NCBI GenBank assembly: GCA_018136815.1
Contig: CM030934.1
Location: 3,406,994 to 3,470,993, forward strand
Length of the DNA stretch: 64,000 bases
Source of the DNA: Isochrysis galbana
Taxonomy: Eukaryota; Haptophyta; Isochrysidales; Isochrysidaceae
Reading direction: 5' to 3'
Shown: positions 20,936 through 30,863 of the stretch, in pieces
Layout of the letters: each line of letters begins with the position of its first letter
Numbering within the stretch: position 1 is the first letter of the stretch
Position numbers and translations under genes: made by a program
The notes under the pieces: generated by a model
What the model was told of the DNA's origin: nothing
The model's input: the letters and a program-made list of their open reading frames with translations, nothing else
Databases searched by the model: none

Positions 20936-22084
20936 TCAGTCGCTCTTGCCGTCGCGCGCTGCGAGCCGCTCGCGTACCTCGTTCGGCGTCGAGCGGTAGA
21001 GGGTACCACAGAACTCGCACTTGGCCTCGATCACCTCGTTGGACTCAAGAATAGTCTGCATCTCCTCACGCGGGATGAGAGCCATCGTCCGCAGCACTCG
21101 CTCCTCGGAGCAGGGGCACGACTCTGTGAGCGACTTGACGCGCCGGTCAGGCGCAAATTGTGGCTCAAGCCCATCGAGCAGCAGCTCGACAACATCTCGG
21201 CCGGCGAGACCCTCGCGCACGAGGCTGGTGGGCGAGCGTGATTGAAGCGCGCCTATGTTGGCCTCAAGCCGCGTGATCGCCTCCTCCGACGCGAAGGGCA
21301 GCAGCTGCACGTACCAGCCACCCGCCGCCTCGACTCGCACCCCTGCACTGGCGGGCGGCGGCTCGAGCTCGCCGTTCGCCATCTGCACCGCAGCGTCGTC
21401 GCCCCCGGCAGCGGGCTCGTCGCCGGATGACGAGACAAAGACACCGGCGGCCAACGCGCCCTGCCGCTGCTCTGACTCGAGAAGGTAGTAGTTGATGTCC
21501 TCTGGGATCTCGCCTGAGCGGATCTGCGTGATGGATGAGTACTGTGTCGGCGTGTCGGCGCCCGGCAGGTGCTTCGTGCGCACGACGGCGAGGGTGCCGG
21601 CGCCGACGCCCGCGCCGACATCGAGCTTTCCCATCGCGTTGGGCGGCAGCCTCACCGCCGGGTTGCCCACGTAGCCGCGCGACTCGAGCGCACCGTTAGC
21701 GGTCGCCATCACTCCTCGAAGCGGTCCGTCGCCGTTGAAGTTGACCTGGAACGTCTCATCGTCCTTGAGCCCGTCGGCGATGAGGAGCGAGCATGTGAGC
21801 GCGCGTCCAAGCGCCGCCGCGGCCAGCCCACCTAGCCCCTGCAGCCTTGTCGCCTCGCCCACTAGAGAGCTCGTGATGATGGCCTTAGCGGAGATGGAGC
21901 CATCGGCCGAGATTGCCGAGCTCATGTGGTCTCCAGAGGCGATCGAGCGGCTTGCAGAGAGCGTGGAGAGAGAGGCGCGAGGCGAGAGGGCTGGAGACAG
22001 ACGGCGTACCAGCCGCGTGCCGCTAGCGCCCGCCAGAGCGCACAGGAGGGCGGCGATGCGGCGGCGGCGGCCGAGAGGAGCCAT
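20936..22084 (-). CDS. HSP33: Hsp33 redox-regulated chaperone, organelle-targeted
   Basis: Single-exon gene of 382 residues. Hsp33 is a holdase activated by oxidation of a zinc-binding tetracysteine; here it would act in plastid or mitochondrion. The zinc motif is intact: CPCSEE...KCEFCG, i.e. C-x-C-x30-C-x2-C, the family spacing. The body starts about SAISADGSISAKAIITSS, with GDGPLRGVMATANGALESRG in the substrate-binding fold. The first ~60 residues (MAPLGRRRRIAALLCALAGA, then Arg/Ser-rich) look like a signal or bipartite transit leader. The start at 22084 is the ATG next to this leader; the frame is open further upstream only because of a GA repeat. An insertion of Gly/Asp/Pro-rich sequence (SSSGDEPAAGGDDA) interrupts the core. 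Confidence 0.93.
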   Translation of the reverse strand: MAPLGRRRRIAALLCALAGASGTRLVRRLSPALSPRASLSTLSASRSIASGDHMSSAISADGSISAKAIITSSLVGEATRLQGLGGLAAAALGRALTCSLLIADGLKDDETFQVNFNGDGPLRGVMATANGALESRGYVGNPAVRLPPNAMGKLDVGAGVGAGTLAVVRTKHLPGADTPTQYSSITQIRSGEIPEDINYYLLESEQRQGALAAGVFVSSSGDEPAAGGDDAAVQMANGELEPPPASAGVRVEAAGGWYVQLLPFASEEAITRLEANIGALQSRSPTSLVREGLAGRDVVELLLDGLEPQFAPDRRVKSLTESCPCSEERVLRTMALIPREEMQTILESNEVIEAKCEFCGTLYRSTPNEVRERLAARDGKSD

Positions 22085-22289
22085 GGCGGGGGCTCGAGGG
22101 AGAGAAGCGAGAAGAAACGTGGCGAGGAAGAGAGAGAGAGCTCTCTGGGCGCGGGGGGAGAGAGAGGGAGCAGAGAGGGGGGAGGATATGTGAGAGAACG
22201 AGGAGAAGGAGAGAGAGTAGTCCGCGAGGAAAGTCGTGGGGATGATTCGAAAGTTGTGTGACTTGGACTGTGAGAGAGAGAAAAGAAAA

Positions 22290-22550
22290 GCGGTGTCTCT
22301 CCGCCTCTCGTCTCTTCTCTCTCTCTTCTCTCTCTCTCTTCTCTTCTCTCTCTTCTTCTCTCTCTCTCTTCTCTTCTCTCTCTTCTTCTCTCTCTCTCTT
22401 CTCTTCTCTCTCTTCTTTTCTCTCTCTCTTCTCTTCTCTCTCTTCTTTTCTCTCTCTCTTCTCTTCTCTCTCTCTCTCAAAGGAGGAGGAGAACAGGAGA
22501 GAATTCTTTCCCCTCTCTCTTGCGAGGAGGGAAGAGAGAGAGAGAGAGTA
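22290..22550 (+). repeat. CT/CTT-rich microsatellite upstream of Hsp33
   Basis: Repeats of TCTCTTCTCTCTCTTCTTCT and related blocks with a ~50-60 bp superperiod, then GAGAGA at about 22520-22545. On the Hsp33 sense strand this is purine-rich sequence 200-450 nt upstream of the start. Confidence 0.9.
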
Positions 22551-22800
22551 GAGAGAGGAAGGTGGGCGGGGAGAGAGCGGGCCTCTTCTATTCATCTCAA
22601 CGAGAGGCGCAATAACAAACACAGGGGGGCGGTGTTGAGGGAGCGAGGCTCTACTGCTGCTACGACGAGGAGGAGAGCATAGGGAGACGCCACGAGAATG
22701 CAGAAGAAAGAGGGTGAGAGAGAGAGAGAGAGAGAAGGCGGGGGGGGGAGGCTCTCAGCGGAAGAGAGGAAGTTTCGAGGAAACGACGCGAGAGAGAAGA

Positions 22801-22900
22801 NNNNNNNNNNNNNNNNNNNNNNNNNNNNNNNNNNNNNNNNNNNNNNNNNNNNNNNNNNNNNNNNNNNNNNNNNNNNNNNNNNNNNNNNNNNNNNNNNNNN
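22801..22900. other. Assembly gap (100 N)
   Basis: Exactly 100 N; flanked by GA-rich and GC-rich sequence, so the gap probably reflects a hard-to-assemble simple repeat. Confidence 0.98.
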
Positions 22901-23503
22901 GCCCCGCCTCCTCCGCGCCTCACAACTAAGCTTATACTCTCACTGGGCAGCTTCCCCAGGGGGGGAGGGGGGAGGGGCGGGCGGGCGCGTGGGGGTCGAA
23001 GACGCAGAGAGAGACACACGGCAGATAACAGATCATCCGATCATGTTACAGACGGCAATAACGCCGGTGGCGCCAAACTACGCAACACCATGCTATCGCC
23101 CTGGCACCATCATGGTGACCAGGGCGGCCGAGAGGAGAGAGAGCGACGCCATCGCCTCGCGCTCTCTCCAGAACAGAACCGGATAAAAATCCTCTTACAA
23201 TTGTCTCACACCACTCTCCCGCGCACATTCACGGTAACACGTAGATAACTAACGTAACGGGATACGCGCAGAAGGGGGGGGGGGTGAGCAGGAGAGAAAA
23301 GAGAAAACTAGAGAGAGAAGAGAGGGAGAGAGAGGGGCCCGTCGCCTCTCTCTCCTCACGTGAAGAGAAGTCCTATTTGGACTTACCAAGTAAAGAGAGG
23401 TCAAAGGGGGGGCAAGAGACAAGGGACCCATCGGTGATACCCCCTCCTAAACGGAGTACGGAGTGCGACGTTTACAACGAATGCATTGGCTCGCGCATGT
23501 GGC

Positions 23504-23645
23504 TCAAGTACCTTTGGAGAAAGAGTCGAGGATGTTGATTGAGCAGGCGGTGAAACTGATTAAAGGCGGGCACGGTTTAGTGAGGATATCTGCCACCATA
23601 TGGGTGCCACTGATGTGTTTCAAGGTGAGGACCTCAACTATCAGT
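23504..23645 (-). pseudogene. Ty1/copia-type C-terminal scrap
   Basis: The minus-strand frame contains LLIVEVLTLKHISGTHMVAD followed by ILTKPCP, the pattern that ends the RNase H region of copia-type polyproteins (..H I......ADILTK..). Nothing else of the element is preserved next to it, and upstream sequence does not continue the domain. Treat as a short relic. Confidence 0.5.
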
Positions 23646-24102
23646 AAAGTGATAGGGTCATGGAGCGCGCGCCGCCTCCCGCCCTCGCTGCCGCCGCCCT
23701 CGCCGCGATGGACGAAGCGTTCATTCATGGACACGCCGATGTCGCCGAAGCGACCACGCCAAGTGGACCCACCCAGCCAGGTGGGCATAGGAGCCAGCGG
23801 GCCGTGCCCGCGCATCACCGAGAACGGCGAGCGAACAACCTGCATGCTGGTGGCCAGCATGCAGCACACACACACCACACCTCACAGCCACACCAGCCAC
23901 ACCAAGTCAGAGGGACGCTCCATTAGGGAAGGCCTCCGGGCCGGAACCCTACCTACACAGCCGCGGTGCCGCCCTCGCGCTCCGGCGCGAGGGGCTGGCC
24001 CGGCACCATTCCAGACAGGACCCCATTGGGGGAAGGTCGCATCGTAACAATGTGCTGAACAATGAGCAGATCAGGGCCCCCAACATGGGGGACACCTACC
24101 CC

Positions 24103-24572
24103 CAGTGATGGTGCATCAGTTCATCAGCTGACACCAACTTCGAGGCTGACACTGATATCATAGCTGATATAAGCTGATGGACCTTATCAGCTGTTATCAC
24201 CTCCAAGGCCCTGAGCGAGCAGATTATCAGCTGATATCAGTGGCTTGTGTATTTGCTGCAGATATAAATATAACAAAACGCCCTCCTAGAAGGAATATTT
24301 GGGCGACACGCGGCTCAGATGATAGTGCGCGGACGATGTGCACCGCAGCAGACCAGTTCGACTCCCGCTGGAGACCAGTAAGACGTCCATCCGACCTCAC
24401 AAAAAAAAATTTTTTTTTCACTTTTTTTGGATGTAGAAAGTAAAGGGGACTGGGTGTTTTGTTTTCTCCCAGCTCCAAGCTGCTGACAACTGACAACTGA
24501 TATCAGTTATCAGCTCGAGGTGAGCTGATACTGATGTAAAAAACTGATATCAGTACTGATGCACCATCACTG
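24103..24572. mobile_element. hAT-like non-autonomous DNA transposon (MITE)
   Basis: Perfect 18 bp terminal inverted repeats, CAGTGATGGTGCATCAGT at 24103-24120 and its reverse complement at 24555-24572. Directly outside lies a perfect 8 bp target duplication CCTACCCC at 24095-24102 and 24573-24580. An 8 bp duplication with CAG-type ends is the hAT superfamily signature. The 470 bp interior has no ORF and carries many copies of CTGATATCAG/AGCTGATA palindromes near both ends (subterminal repeats, possible transposase sites). Confidence 0.88.
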
Positions 24573-24596
24573 CCTACCCCTACCTACCTACCCCCC

Positions 24597-24738
24597 ACAA
24601 CCTGAGCCCCTACGTAGAGCACAAGGGGAGTTGCCGCAAGGCGGGTAGTAATAAGGGAGAGCGAGGGGAAAGGGCGTGGCTACAGAAGCGAAACCTAGTG
24701 CCACGCGCGAGGCGAGAAAATTAAAAGGTTTTTTTTTC
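24597..24738 (-). repeat. Repeat D, copy 2
   Basis: Reverse-oriented relative of 16733-16853 (GAGCACAAGGGGAGTTGCCG, GGGCGTGGCTAC, GTGCCACGCG, GCGAGAAAATTAAAAGG). It lies directly before repeat C. Confidence 0.7.
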
Positions 24739-24739
24739 G

Positions 24740-24896
24740 GGGTGTCAAACGTCATAGGTCTGAAATCGGGTATTTTTCGAAAATTTTGCCGGAACACCCC
24801 CGGTTGAACCTATAGTAGGGAGCTTATTTAGGCCTTCGTTTGCCCATTACAGATGGTGCCCTCCGCACCCCCCTAGTGAGTGACCGGGCTATTTTA
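24740..24896 (+). repeat. Repeat C, copy 1
   Basis: Shares with 29735-29966 and 44895-45117 the blocks GGTATTTTTCGAAAATTTTG, CCGG(A)..ACCCCC, GAACCTATAG, AGCTTATTTAGGCC, TTGCCCATTAC and CCCTCCGCAC, then the end GTGAGTGACCGGGCTA. That final block is also the terminus of repeat B. Confidence 0.82.
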
Positions 24897-25226
24897 TAGT
24901 TGATAGTTGTAGTCTAAATCTAACGACAATGCTATTTCTCATTTCTCCTCCCTCTTGCCTCTTGGTCTTAAACTGCCCGTGTGTTCTCGCGTTCCGGGGT
25001 GGGCATACCGCACCCGGCGGCTCGGAGCTCATAGAGCCTCCACGCTTTGTAACGCTTTGGTAGTCGGCACTAGAACAAATAATAAATTCGTCTAGGCCAC
25101 GCCAGGCTCCAGTTCCCCTTAGTTAGTTAGAGAACGTATTGTATACCCACGGAAACAGTAAACAGTAAACACGGGGCGATAACAAGCGGACGGCGGCGTT
25201 TTCTTTTCATTGGCAAAGGAGCGATC

Positions 25227-28200
25227 ATGGCGGCGCCGCCTCCGCCGTCACGGCTGCGGCTGCTGGCGCCGCTGCTGCTGCTGGGCGTGTGCAAGGGCAA
25301 CGCGGCGCCCGCCCGCCTCTCTTCGCTCGTGGCACGCCTCTCCCCCGCTTCCCTCTCGCTCCGTTCCCCTCCCGGCTTCCCATACCTGTGCCTCTCCTCG
25401 TCTCACACGATGCCTCCACCGCCGACAGAGTCCCTGGGCCTCCCGCTCGGCCTCGCCCGCGGCCCAGCAGCATCTACGCGACCCCAACGCAGCGCATCCC
25501 CCGCCGTAAGATGCACCCGAGCCGCGGCCACCACACTCCCCGCCCTCCTCTTTACCCGGGGCGCCGCGTGGGCAGCTGCTGGAAGCCTGCCGATTGGCGC
25601 TGTGAGCACGCGAGCGATGCTCGGCTTCCAGCTATCGCAGCTGCTTCTATCGCGTGCCGCACTCTGCCTCGTCGCCTTCTCGGTAGCCGCCGTCGTTTTT
25701 GGCGGCTGGCTCTTCCGCAGGTCGACTGGCGAGTCGTTCGGCGCGTCCACCTTCAAGGTGATCGGGCCCTTGGCAAGCAGAGCCGGCAGGAAGCAGGCAA
25801 TGGAGTGTTGGAGCTTCAGGGCCACTGGCATCATAGGGGCTCCAGGGCGCACGGGTCGCTCTCGGTGGACCACGGGAAAGAGTTGGAAATGCCGGAACGT
25901 CAGACGGAAAAACGGAGGTGAAGTGCTCCTTCTCACACTCGTCGCCTCACGCTGCAGGCTTACACCATCCTCAACGATGTGCCGGGTGCCGACATCACCA
26001 ACGAGGAGACACGCGCCGGCATCGTCGTCGCAGCCTTGCTGCACCTGGTACACGCTTGCGCCAGCTTACACCCTCGAAACGGTTCCGCCGCTCACCACTT
26101 GCCCGCGTCCTGCCCGTGCAGATTGGCGTGCTCACCTTCGCGGTGCTGCTCTCGATCACCTCTGACAAGATCTCACAAGGCCTCGAGACCCTGCGCGAGT
26201 CCAACGCGCCGCTGCAAACAAGCAAGCACACACTTCTTCTAAATTGGGGGGGTCACTCCATCCCAGTGCTCAGGTGAGGGACGAAGAGAGCGCGGCGACA
26301 TTGCAGCTACACCTTCGCAACCTGCCAACAACGCGTGGCATGGTGTAGAAGAGGGCCGACCACATGGCGTACCGACCGCTCCACGTGTTTCCCTACTCTT
26401 AGACAGCTCTCTCTCGCCCGCAAAGACGGGCGCCTCGCCGATGCCCGTGTCGTGATCCTCGCCGACGCTCCCAAGGCTGACATCGACGAGGCAATCAAGG
26501 ATCAGGGTCCCTCCAACTTGCGCATCATCTCGCGCCAAGTGGGTGGCAACCCTAGCGACGCACTGCCCCAGCTCGTGCGGGTGGTGTGCCCATCCGAATC
26601 GGCCACACGCCGCACCTCCGCTTGTTGGTAGGGCTCTCCCCAGATGCTGCGCGATATGGAGCGCGCCTGCGCTGGCACTGCGGCGCGAGTCATATCGTTA
26701 CCTGCCGGCTCTGACCTCAATGCGATGGGTGACTCGGAAACTGCTGGGGTCCCCGCGGCTGATGAGTGCGATGAGATCGAGGCGCTGCGTCGCACGACGG
26801 CCCTCGCCATCACGCTCCAAGAAAACGCGCGCTGCGCCGGGCCGGCAGCAGCAAGCACGCCACGCGCCACCATGGTTGTGTCGGTACCGCGGGGGTGAGC
26901 CGCGCCATGCAGCGCTCCCATCCTGGTCCCGCTTGCTGCGGGCGCGTCGCCGCCTACCTGCGCACTCCCGTTGTGCGCCTAGGTACTCGTCGTCGCTCGA
27001 CGAGACGACACAATCGTCGCTGGCCTCCTATGCCGAGGTGGAGCCCTCGTCCGTCACGCAACGTCTGCTAGCGCAGTGCGTCTTCCAGCCCGGCCTCTCG
27101 CAGGTCTACGAGGTGCATGCATCGCCAGTGCGGTGCTCCCACTACGCGTTCTCACACACACTGCAATCTGACCTTTGCGCCTCCGCCCTCCGCCCCCTGG
27201 GGTGCAATTCAGCATCTGGGCACACGCGGCTGTTGTTCGAAGCCTAGCCCGCCACGGCGCACTACTGCCCGTACTCGACGGCCATACGCTCTAGTTCTCT
27301 GGCCGCTCCCGCCCCATCCACAAGTCCGCTGTCGCGTAGGAGCTTCTAGGCCTCTCCACCGGCGGCAACGAATTGTACGTCACACCCGTCCGGTCCTTCT
27401 ACGCTCGCAAGCACAAGCTGAGCTTTGACGAGTTGCAGCGCCGCTTTCCACGCGCCACGGTCCTGGGCATTCGGCGAACCGACCAAAGCGACGAGACAGT
27501 GCTGGCGCCACCGCCGCACACGCTTGTCTCCGCATCGGACGCTGTGGTACTTGTGGCGGCGTCGCGCACGGAGGCGCAGCCGAGTGGCTTGAGCGTCATC
27601 GCCGAGCTTCAACGGTGCGCCCTAGTCCGCGCAGTCCGCACGATGCTGACGCGAGCGGTGGATGCGTTGTCGCTGTCCGGCACCCGGGACGCAAAACATG
27701 AGGTGCCGGAGGCACAGGCGGAGGTCCGAGCCAAGCGACGAAAGCGTGACGCGGAGTCGGAGGCGACCGCCGCTGCGACTGCAGCTGCGGCACAAGCGGG
27801 TGCGCAGGTGACGGCGCAGGCGGGCTTCTCCCTGCGCGGTGTCGGAGCACGGCACTCAGCAGAAGGCCTTACGATGGTATCTACAGCTCCATCCGGCGCC
27901 GCGGTGGTGGAGGCGAAGTACGATCTAGTGCCGCAAGACGTAGTGGTTTTAAACGGAGGCGAGCGCATGGACGAGCTCATCGTGCTACTCGACCGCGCCG
28001 CCCCGCGAGGCTCCACGGTGACCGTCGTCACTGGGCCAAAAGACTCGCTCATCAAACAGACATCAGGCCTGCGCAACGTCAAGCTGCGCGTCGTGCACGG
28101 AGAGCCGACCGACCCAGAGGTCCTCATAAAGGCCAAGGTGAGCACCCGAGTTTCGTTGCGCTGCCGGCCGTTGGCATACTCTACGACGGTAGCTACTGTG

Positions 28201-29217
28201 CGATTACGCGTGCGCTTCGTCCAGTCCTCGTCCGGACCGTCACAGGTGGGTGAAGCGGAGACAGTCGTTATCCTTCAAAACGACGCCGACTCCGAGATGG
28301 CCGATGCTCACACATTACTCTGCGCCACGGCCGGTGCGAGGCGTCCTCTCCCCGATGCCATCACCGCCTGCAGCGATGGCGCCTGCCCGGATTGCGCGCA
28401 GCCTCGCCACGACGAGCACTGGAGGCCCGACGGGGCAGTCTATTCAACTAGCTGCCCGCACCCGTGGCGTAGTTGAAGAGGCGCTCATGCGACTGTCTCC
28501 AGCTCGCCGTTTGGGTGTACCCGCGAACCTGCCCGCAGGCAAGCAGCAGCACGTGTCCCAAGCGCAGTGTCATCGTCAAAGCGCGGGGCCGAGACTTGTG
28601 GGTGAACTCAATGACCCGCGAATGGAGCAGCTTCTGCATCAGCGCTGGCCCGGCGCTACCTCTGACTTTATCTTGCCTCGTGAAGTGGATGCTGCAGCCA
28701 TGGTGCAGTATGCCATTGCACCTGAGGTGCGACGCCACTCGTACACCCAACCGCCTGGGCTAGCATACGTGTGGCTGGCTGCGTGATGCGTCCGCCTCTC
28801 GTGGCGTGTGCTTGGAGCCACGTGGCCCCTTCCTCGGCCGAAAGACCACAGCCCGGCCCTTACTGCTCTCCGTAGGTGCGACGAGTGCTCGACTCCTTGC
28901 TCGGAACCCAAGGCAAAGAATTCGCACTGCAGCCCATCTCGCGCTACATAGGGGCGTCAAGTGTGCCCCCTGCTCGGCTAACCACAATGGGCGGTATGCG
29001 CTCCGAGCAGACGACGCCCACTAGATGCCTCGCCTCGCCCACGCGCCTGCGCTGGCGCGACATCATGCAGCAGGCCGACTCGCGCGGTGAGATTGCTGTT
29101 GGTGTGCTGCATGCCGACGAGCGCGGCCTCGTCCTCAACCCTCGGCGCGCTGAGCAAATTGAGTTGTATGAGGGCGACCAGCTCGTTGTGCTCGCTGACG
29201 TCATCCCCGATGAGTGA
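25227..29217 (+). CDS. CASTOR/POLLUX-like ion channel with RCK domains
   Basis: Ten exons: 25227-25757, 25958-26047, 26122-26273, 26403-26574, 26644-26894, 26983-27112, 27340-28137, 28246-28333, 28374-28726, 28876-29217; phases join throughout and give about 968 residues. Plant relatives are cation channels of plastid or nuclear envelopes. Evidence in order: leader LLAPLLLLGVCKG; TM about 144-162; a second TM segment ending VLTFAVLLSITSDKISQGLE; RCK-type HTLLLNWGGHSIPVLRQLSL and DARVVILADAP; VTQRLLAQCVFQPGLSQVYE joined to ELLGLSTGGNELYV; second regulatory core DVVVLNGGERMDELIVLLDR; LVGELNDPRMEQLL; C-terminal RGEIAVGVLHADERGLVLNP. Each block has a counterpart in the plant proteins. The pore filter ADAGNHA of plants is not preserved (GADIT-like here). 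A charged/Ala-rich insert lies in exon 7. Family sure; function inferred. Confidence 0.88.
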
Positions 29218-29734
29218 TCGGACGGTGCCCCTTCCCCACGTCACGCGATGCGCAGCCGGTTGGCCGTCAGAGCTATCTTGTTGTGGGCTTCTAATACTAC
29301 CTCCATTCCAAAACTCAGGATCCAGGGAAATGTCTTTTAGAGGAGGTTACAAAACGAAATCCGAATGATCGAGACATGTTGCGGGTACACTGGGGCGTAT
29401 GCCAGATGCGATGGAAGCGAAGACAGCATGATGAAAACAAAAGAAATGATGAGTTTTCATTTCATATAGGTGCGAAAAATTGCGCGCGGCACGAGGCACG
29501 AACTGTGGCGCGAACTTGGGCGCGTGAGATCGCCGGCGTGAGGCTCATGGCGCGGCTCAGGGTGATGGAGCCACCCCAGCAATAATAATTTATAATAACT
29601 GAACATCCGAGCATTAGTACCACTACTCTCACTAGCCTTGTACTGCTATCACGACACCCACCGTTATCGGCCGTCTATGGCGCGCGCCGACAATAATACG
29701 CTAACGTTACGCGGCCGATGAGCCGAGAGGCGCG
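29218..29734. other. 3' flank of the channel gene
   Basis: No gene seen. Contains at 29245-29264 a 20-mer, GCGATGCGCAGCCGGTTGGC, that recurs exactly over the start codon of the giant anoctamin gene (30861-30880). Confidence 0.45.
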
Positions 29735-29966
29735 CATGAAGGCCATCGGTAAAATAATACCGGACGGGCCTGATATATATTTCCGCACGGCCATCAAGAG
29801 GCCTTAAATCGGGTATTTTTGGAAAATTTTGCCGGAAGACCCCCGGTTTTTTTTGTTGATCTGCTCCCATACCAGAACCTATAGGGAGCTTATTTAGGCC
29901 GTCGGTCGCCCATCGCAGATGGTGCCCTCCGCCCTCCGCACACCCTAAGTGAGTGACCGTGCTACT
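29735..29966 (+). repeat. Repeat C, copy 2
   Basis: Begins GAAGGCCATCGGTAAAATAA (compare GAAGGGCATCAGTAAAAATA at 44899) and ends AAGTGAGTGACCGTGCTA. Most complete copy together with copy 3; contains a T run before GTTGATCTGCTCCCATACCA. Confidence 0.8.
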
Positions 29967-29974
29967 GACGACCA

Positions 29975-30215
29975 GGGGGGGAGGGGGGGTTGGAGGCAAT
30001 GGGCTGGCCACGACTGGCCAGGACGGTTGAATGGGGCGAGTCTGTGGGAAGGAAGTGGGTCAGTAGGGCAGTGTGCTCCTGTGCTCCTGACAAGCCATCA
30101 GGCATGCCAAGAGGATGGGTGATGGGTTGTTCCGCCCCCATGGCAGGGATGGAGTGGAGAGAGGGGGCGGCTCGTGCCCCCCCACGGGTCAACCAAGTAT
30201 AAACTTAGTTGATCC
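29975..30215 (+). repeat. Dispersed repeat A, copy 3
   Basis: About 240 bp of repeat A: GAGGGGGGGTTGG, GGGCTGGCCACG, GCATGCCAAGAGGATGGGTG, GGAGTGGAGAGAGGGGGCGG and the end AAGTATAAACTTAGTTGATC. It follows repeat C after about 10 bp. Confidence 0.78.
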
Positions 30216-30249
30216 AATTGTGGCATAGTAGACGGTAGACGGGGGCGTC

Positions 30250-30770
30250 AATGCTGGCGGAGGAGCAGGAGAGGGCGGAGGGCGGAGGAGAGGGCGGAGG
30301 AGAGGGCGGAGGAGAGGGCGGAGGCGTCAACGATGGCGGAGGAGAGGGCGGAGGCGTCAACGATGGCGGAGCAGAGGGCGGAGGCGTCAACGATGGCAGA
30401 GCAGAGGGCGGAGGCGTCAACGATGGCAGAGCAGAGGGCGGAGGCGTCAACGATGGCGGAGCAGAGGGCGGAGGCGTCAACGATGGCGGAGGAGAGGGCG
30501 GAGGCGTCAACGATGGCAGAGCAGAGGGCGGAGGCGTCAACGATGGCGGAGGAGAGGGCGGAGGCGTCAACGATGGCAGAGCAGAGGGCGGAGGCGTCAA
30601 CGATGGCGGAGGAGAGGGCGGAGGCGTCAACGATGGCGGAGGAGAGGGCGGAGGCGTCAACGATGGCGGAGGAGAGGGCGGAGGCGTCAACGATGGCGGA
30701 GGAGAGGGCGGAGGCGTCAACGATGGCAGAGGAGAGGGCGGAGGCGTCAACGAGGGCGGAGATGGCAGTG
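30250..30770 (+). repeat. 30 bp minisatellite, ~15 units
   Basis: Unit GGCGTCAACGATGGCGGAGG plus AGAGGGCGGA, in two main variants (GCGGAGGAG and GCAGAGCAG) that alternate irregularly; degenerate at both edges. Because 30 is a multiple of three, several frames stay open on both strands (for example EGGGVNDGGG or PPSLTPPPS), but I regard these as repeat artefacts. It ends about 35 bp before a TATA box. Confidence 0.95.
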
Positions 30771-30803
30771 GCGTCTCAGAGTGTTCTCTCTTGTTTACGA
30801 GAG

Positions 30804-30810
30804 TATAAAT
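30804..30810 (+). promoter_or_regulatory. TATA box of the giant anoctamin gene
   Basis: TATAAAT in the context GAGAGTATAAATAGACAT, 54 nt before the first ATG (30864). Distance fits a start site about 30 nt downstream and a short 5' UTR. Confidence 0.55.
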
Positions 30811-30863
30811 AGACATAGTAGTAGATTCGCGTTAGGCTTGGCGCCGCCTCCTCCCGTCGCGCG

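Noticed and set aside
24300-24400. tRNA-like stretch with GTTCGACTC
   Set aside because: No acceptor or D stem could be paired around it, and it lies inside the MITE.
30205-30816. Pro-Ser-Leu-Thr and Gly-Val-Asn repeat proteins
   Set aside because: Created by a 30 bp tandem unit open in several frames at once; a TATA box and real gene follow it.
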